Shown here piece by piece: positions 60,869-64,000 of a DNA stretch of 64,000 bases. The translations under genes were made by a program, and so were the position numbers. Origin of the DNA: a bacterium. GTDB taxonomy: Bacteria; Hinthialibacterota; Hinthialibacteria; OLB16. The number at the start of each line of letters is the position of its first letter. Within the stretch, counting starts at the first letter, position 1. The notes below the pieces were generated by a model. It was not told where the DNA came from. It saw only the letters and a list, made by a program, of their open reading frames with translations, and did no database searches. The stretch covers positions 588,863 to 652,862 of the forward strand of contig JAJVIK010000011.1 of NCBI GenBank assembly GCA_022072055.1, read 5' to 3'.

Positions 60869-63867
60869 ATCAAGTACCCCATCAAATCCCGGATCTGATC
60901 CTCAGTCAGCGGGTCCAGCAAACCATCCGGCATGAGGGAGAGATCGGAAGGTCGAGTCTCCTCGATTTCCGAACGGTCGAGAATCAAGTCTTCCTCCTGG
61001 GTGCGTAGGGTCATGGTCTTCTCGGTCGCCCCGGTCACAACGCCGTTCAGGATGCGCCCATCCGCGAGCGTGACCATGGTCATCTTGAAATCGGCGGGGA
61101 CCATCGCGCTCGGGTCCACCAGGTTCTCCAGCAGGTAAGCCAGGTCGCGACGGTTCGAGCCGGTGAGGTCCGGTCCGACCAGTCGCCCCTCCCCGAACAG
61201 CACATGGCAGGCCGAACAAGTCTTGAGGAACAGTTCCCTGCCCCCGGCGAGATCGGCCTTGGCCAAGATTTCAGGCGAGAGGCGCGCCTGATGGTGCGCC
61301 AGGAGTTCCCGTTTGTAAGTGTCGCTTTCGCGGGCCTTGCCCCAGACCTCATCGAGCCTGCGATTCAGGCTTTCATCCCCGAACCCGCGCATCTGGCGGA
61401 CATGGAATGCCGAGAGATCCTCGCGAGGAATCTGACCGGAGGCGACTGCCTCCACCAACGGGAAGGCGAAATCCGGTTTGGACGAGAGCGCGCTTAAACA
61501 CTCCGTGCGATATTCCGGATCAAGGGAGGCGTATCGCGAGATCAACACCTTGGGGATGTCGGGGTGATTGAACAGGGCCAGGCTCCGCGCCGCCCGCGCC
61601 GCGACCGAGCGGTCCTCGACCCACTTGAGGAGGAGATCCTCGATCCCCTCCGGACGCGCGGAGGCCAGGATCGCAATGGCGTTGCGGCGGCTCACCGGAT
61701 CGGCGCTCGCATCCAGAGCGACTCCCTTCAGGTCTTCCAGCGCGCGCCCCTCGCCAAACACAACGGAGATCGCGTTCAGCAGTTCAAGAGTCTGGGAATC
61801 ACCCCCGGCTCGCAAGGATGCGGAGACAGTCGCCCAGCTGGGCGGCGCGACCGCGCGAACCCACCCTCGCAGGGCAAGGTTCATCCCGTTCAGAAGGGTC
61901 CATCGAACCGAGGGGTCTTGGGTCTCCCCGAGGATTTGGACAAGGGATTCCACCGGTTCCGGGCGGGTCTCCAGGTCCGAGGTGAGACGGCGCGCGATAC
62001 ATTCGCGGAGGAACGGAAACCGAGTCTTGCGCGCCAATTCGAGCGCTCGCGCCGGGTAATCCGGAACCGCTTTCAGGATGCCGTACCAGAGCATGAGCGG
62101 CTGAACCGTGTCGGTGACGTCTTCGACTCGTCCCGCGAGCGCGGAGGCGATGCCCCACCTTCGACCGGTCTCAACCCTTTGGAGCGCGGAGGCCAGGAAC
62201 TGGCGAACCAGGCCGGAAGGATCGCTTGCCGCCAGGCGGCCGAAGGCCGCCAGGGTCTCCTCGGATGGGGTCCCTCGGTCCATGAGCAAACGGATGGCCC
62301 AGACCCGAATGTGCTCGTTCGGATCGCCGAGCTGCTCAAGCAGCCAGGGATCCTCCAAATCGCCGGTGACAGCCAGGCACCAAAGCGCTCGCAGGCGGCG
62401 TGTGACATCCGGGTGAGTCCGATAGAGTCGAAACAGTTCCCCCCTGGCCGCTTCCAGGTCCTTCCCGGAGCCTGCGCGCTCCTGCAGGAGCCTTCGCGAG
62501 TGACGCACAAACCAGTCGTTGGGATGGAGTTGGAATCGAACCAATTCGAGGTCGCCGCTTGCGCTTAGATCGAGACCCTTTGGGGGCGCTGTTTCACCAT
62601 AAGTGATCTTGAAGATTCTCCCGGAGGTCCGATGGACCCCGTCGGTTTCATGGCACTCCCCGATGTCGGTCCAATCCGCGAGAAACACTCCGCCATCCGG
62701 GCCGTAAAGGAGCTCGATGCCCCGGAACCACGGATCCTTGCAGAAGAACAGGTCGCTTTGGTGAAGGCCGACATATCCGGCCCCTTTGCGCTCGAGTCGG
62801 TCGTTGTTCAAGCGGTGCCCGTGGAGATTGATGGTGAAGAGGGTGTTTCGATAGGTGTCCGGCCAGTTGTCGCCGAGATAGATCATCAGGCCGCAGTGAG
62901 CGTGCCCGCCTCCGGCCCGGTCGGTGGTTTCGCTCATCGCGGTCCGGATATCCTGCCAGCGCTCCCCCTTGGCCCAGTGATAGTGGTTGGCGCACTGATC
63001 GATCAGCTCGTACAGGTGGGGCTCGAAGTGCGCGCCATACATCCGCTGATAGTGGGCCCCAGGGACCACATGCCAAAGGTGGCCGATGACCGTATTGATG
63101 AAAAACATTTGGCCGTGGTCATTGAAATCGAGTCCCCAGGGATTGGTGGTCCCCTGGGCCACCACCTCGAACCGTTCGCGGGTCGGGTGATAGCGCCAAA
63201 TGCAGCAATTCAACGCGGTCCGTTGCGAGGGTCCCGCGCCGGGCTTGCCGACCAGCGAGGTGGCTTGGATGCCATGACGGCCATAAATCCATCCATCCGG
63301 TCCCCAGCACAGGCCGTTGACAATGTTGTGCCCCACCCGGTTGTCGTCCCAGCCATCCAGGACCACCACCGGTTCGGAGTCGGGGACATCATCCCCATCC
63401 CGGTCGGGTATGAAGACCATCTTCGGCGCGCACAAAGCCCAGACCCCGCCGAATCCAACCAGCACGCTGGTGAGTTTGTCGGCCTGGTCCCAGAACACCT
63501 TGCGACTATCGGCGACTCCATCCCCATTGGAGTCATCGAGGATGATGATCCGGTCCTTCTGATCCTTGGCGAAACCGACCCCGCTCTCGGCGTAGGTGTA
63601 GTTCTCCGCCACCCACAGCCTCCCGCGATGATCGGTGGTGAATCCGATTGGCTGACGGACTTCCGGATCGCTCGCGAAGACTTGAACGTGGAATCCATCC
63701 GGAACTTGGATCGAGGCGAGAGCGGCCTCCGGTGTAGTCGGAGGGATGGTCTCGGCTTGGGTGTTGCGCGGCTCGGGAAAGGTGGAACCCCGGCCCTCCA
63801 GGTTGAGGGAAACAAGGAGCGCCAAACCCAAGAAGGAGATTTGGAACTTTGGAAATCGCAAGGTCAC
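60862..63867 (-). CDS. PVC-type heme-binding c-type cytochrome protein with NHL/quinoprotein-like propeller and HEAT repeats
   Basis: A 1001-residue secreted protein started by a GTG that overlaps the TGA of the upstream gene (GTGA). A signal peptide covers about residues 9-27. The N-terminal propeller is of the PVC membrane-bound dehydrogenase type (VPDGFHVQVFASDPEVRQPI, RGRLWVAENYTYAE, IILDDSNGDGVADSRKVF, WGPDGWIYGRHGIQ, NPWGLDFNDHGQMFFINTVI). HEAT-like helices fill about 470-850 (LLEQLGDPNEHIRVWAIRLL). A C-terminal cytochrome c domain has CSACH near residue 882 for covalent heme, then VGPDLTGSNRRDLAYLLENL and VDPSAMVPADF. Met ligation is probably from its last helix. The family is very abundant in Planctomycetes and relatives; it is thought to oxidise sugars or alcohols but is not biochemically proven. 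Confidence 0.93.
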   Translation of the reverse strand: MTLRFPKFQISFLGLALLVSLNLEGRGSTFPEPRNTQAETIPPTTPEAALASIQVPDGFHVQVFASDPEVRQPIGFTTDHRGRLWVAENYTYAESGVGFAKDQKDRIIILDDSNGDGVADSRKVFWDQADKLTSVLVGFGGVWALCAPKMVFIPDRDGDDVPDSEPVVVLDGWDDNRVGHNIVNGLCWGPDGWIYGRHGIQATSLVGKPGAGPSQRTALNCCIWRYHPTRERFEVVAQGTTNPWGLDFNDHGQMFFINTVIGHLWHVVPGAHYQRMYGAHFEPHLYELIDQCANHYHWAKGERWQDIRTAMSETTDRAGGGHAHCGLMIYLGDNWPDTYRNTLFTINLHGHRLNNDRLERKGAGYVGLHQSDLFFCKDPWFRGIELLYGPDGGVFLADWTDIGECHETDGVHRTSGRIFKITYGETAPPKGLDLSASGDLELVRFQLHPNDWFVRHSRRLLQERAGSGKDLEAARGELFRLYRTHPDVTRRLRALWCLAVTGDLEDPWLLEQLGDPNEHIRVWAIRLLMDRGTPSEETLAAFGRLAASDPSGLVRQFLASALQRVETGRRWGIASALAGRVEDVTDTVQPLMLWYGILKAVPDYPARALELARKTRFPFLRECIARRLTSDLETRPEPVESLVQILGETQDPSVRWTLLNGMNLALRGWVRAVAPPSWATVSASLRAGGDSQTLELLNAISVVFGEGRALEDLKGVALDASADPVSRRNAIAILASARPEGIEDLLLKWVEDRSVAARAARSLALFNHPDIPKVLISRYASLDPEYRTECLSALSSKPDFAFPLVEAVASGQIPREDLSAFHVRQMRGFGDESLNRRLDEVWGKARESDTYKRELLAHHQARLSPEILAKADLAGGRELFLKTCSACHVLFGEGRLVGPDLTGSNRRDLAYLLENLVDPSAMVPADFKMTMVTLADGRILNGVVTGATEKTMTLRTQEEDLILDRSEIEETRPSDLSLMPDGLLDPLTEDQIRDLMGYLMH

Positions 63868-64000
63868 CCAAGCCCCGTTAAGACATCCACGCCGAGTGGA
63901 GCAAGCCGCGCGGGGTGTTTCTCTTTTCCAAACCGAACGCTGAGGTCCTTCGCGCTTTCCGAAAGGTTCCAGAGCGCAACCGCCCCCTTTTCCTGAACCC
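63864..64000 (-). CDS. C-terminal end of a gene cut by the right window edge
   Basis: On the - strand a frame open to the window edge ends in a TGA at 63866-63864 that overlaps the GTG start of the cytochrome-type gene (GTGA). The last 45 residues include GAVALWNLSESAKDLSVRF and the end RLAPLGVDVLTGLG. The GAVALWNLSE...V phrase resembles the C-terminal beta domain of alpha-galactosidase-like glycosidases (GH27/GH36), but so short a piece cannot prove it. The 4-base overlap, as elsewhere in this window, supports a real coupled gene. Confidence 0.55.
   Translation of the reverse strand, partial: VQEKGAVALWNLSESAKDLSVRFGKEKHPARLAPLGVDVLTGLG

Noticed and set aside
62632-63996. 454-codon + strand frame at the right edge
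   Set aside because: A shadow opposite the PVC cytochrome-type gene, whose propeller motifs are unmistakable.

Overview
The window is GC-rich bacterial DNA (about 60% GC by eye) that is densely coded with long genes. Most products carry signal peptides. Recurrent traits are Thr/Pro-rich linkers followed by short dockerin-like C-terminal tails, FG-GAP and WD40 beta-propellers, pseudopilins, a PVC-type heme-binding c-type cytochrome protein, a formylglycine sulfatase, many glycoside hydrolases and Gfo/Idh or URO-D paralogues. This fits an uncultured polysaccharide-degrading bacterium of the PVC/Hydrogenedentota/Sumerlaeota/Omnitrophota kind. No rRNA or other marker in the window fixes the phylum. 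There are no tRNAs, rRNAs, CRISPR arrays or intact insertion sequences, and no transporter for the released sugars.

Left part (1-10.9 kb, + strand). The C-terminus of a cut secreted protein is followed by a giant SpvB/RHS protein of 2333 residues. Its last ~330 residues are markedly less GC-rich and end in an alpha/beta-hydrolase-like tip. Three secreted proteins of unknown function follow; two are paralogues with Thr/Pro linkers and half-dockerin tails.

Glycan-degradation part (10.9-32.2 kb, almost all - strand). It holds a six-hairpin glycosidase, a GH109-like oxidoreductase-type glycosidase, a DUF6259-type glycosidase, a GH78 alpha-L-rhamnosidase, a DUF362 membrane protein, two URO-D-like proteins, a ThuA-like protein (+ strand), a GH29 alpha-L-fucosidase translationally coupled to the second URO-D gene, and a 1.9-thousand-residue secreted protein with CARDB repeats and a dockerin. 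Rhamnose-, fucose- and GalNAc-specific activities together suggest a fucosylated/rhamnosylated glycan as food.

Middle (32.2-44.2 kb, + strand). A divergent promoter region precedes a 3046-residue secreted giant (Calx-beta, parallel beta-helix repeats, two WD40 propellers, Ig-like domains, dockerin-like end), then a sulfatase and a D-2-hydroxyacid dehydrogenase.

Sigma-factor operon (52.5 down to 44.2 kb, - strand). An ECF sigma factor, a FecR protein, a pseudopilin, an FG-GAP propeller protein and a GH38-like alpha-mannosidase lie head to tail with overlapping or very short junctions, which suggests one regulated surface/glycan unit.

Right part (52.8-64 kb). A DUF5666 repeat protein with a recent internal duplication; a second operon (Spy-like Gly/Arg-rich protein, pseudopilin, YprB-like exonuclease); a housekeeping-like + strand run (DnaG-core/Toprim-like protein, a strict 23-residue-repeat protein, FabD); and a PVC heme-binding protein coupled by a GTGA overlap to a gene cut by the right edge.
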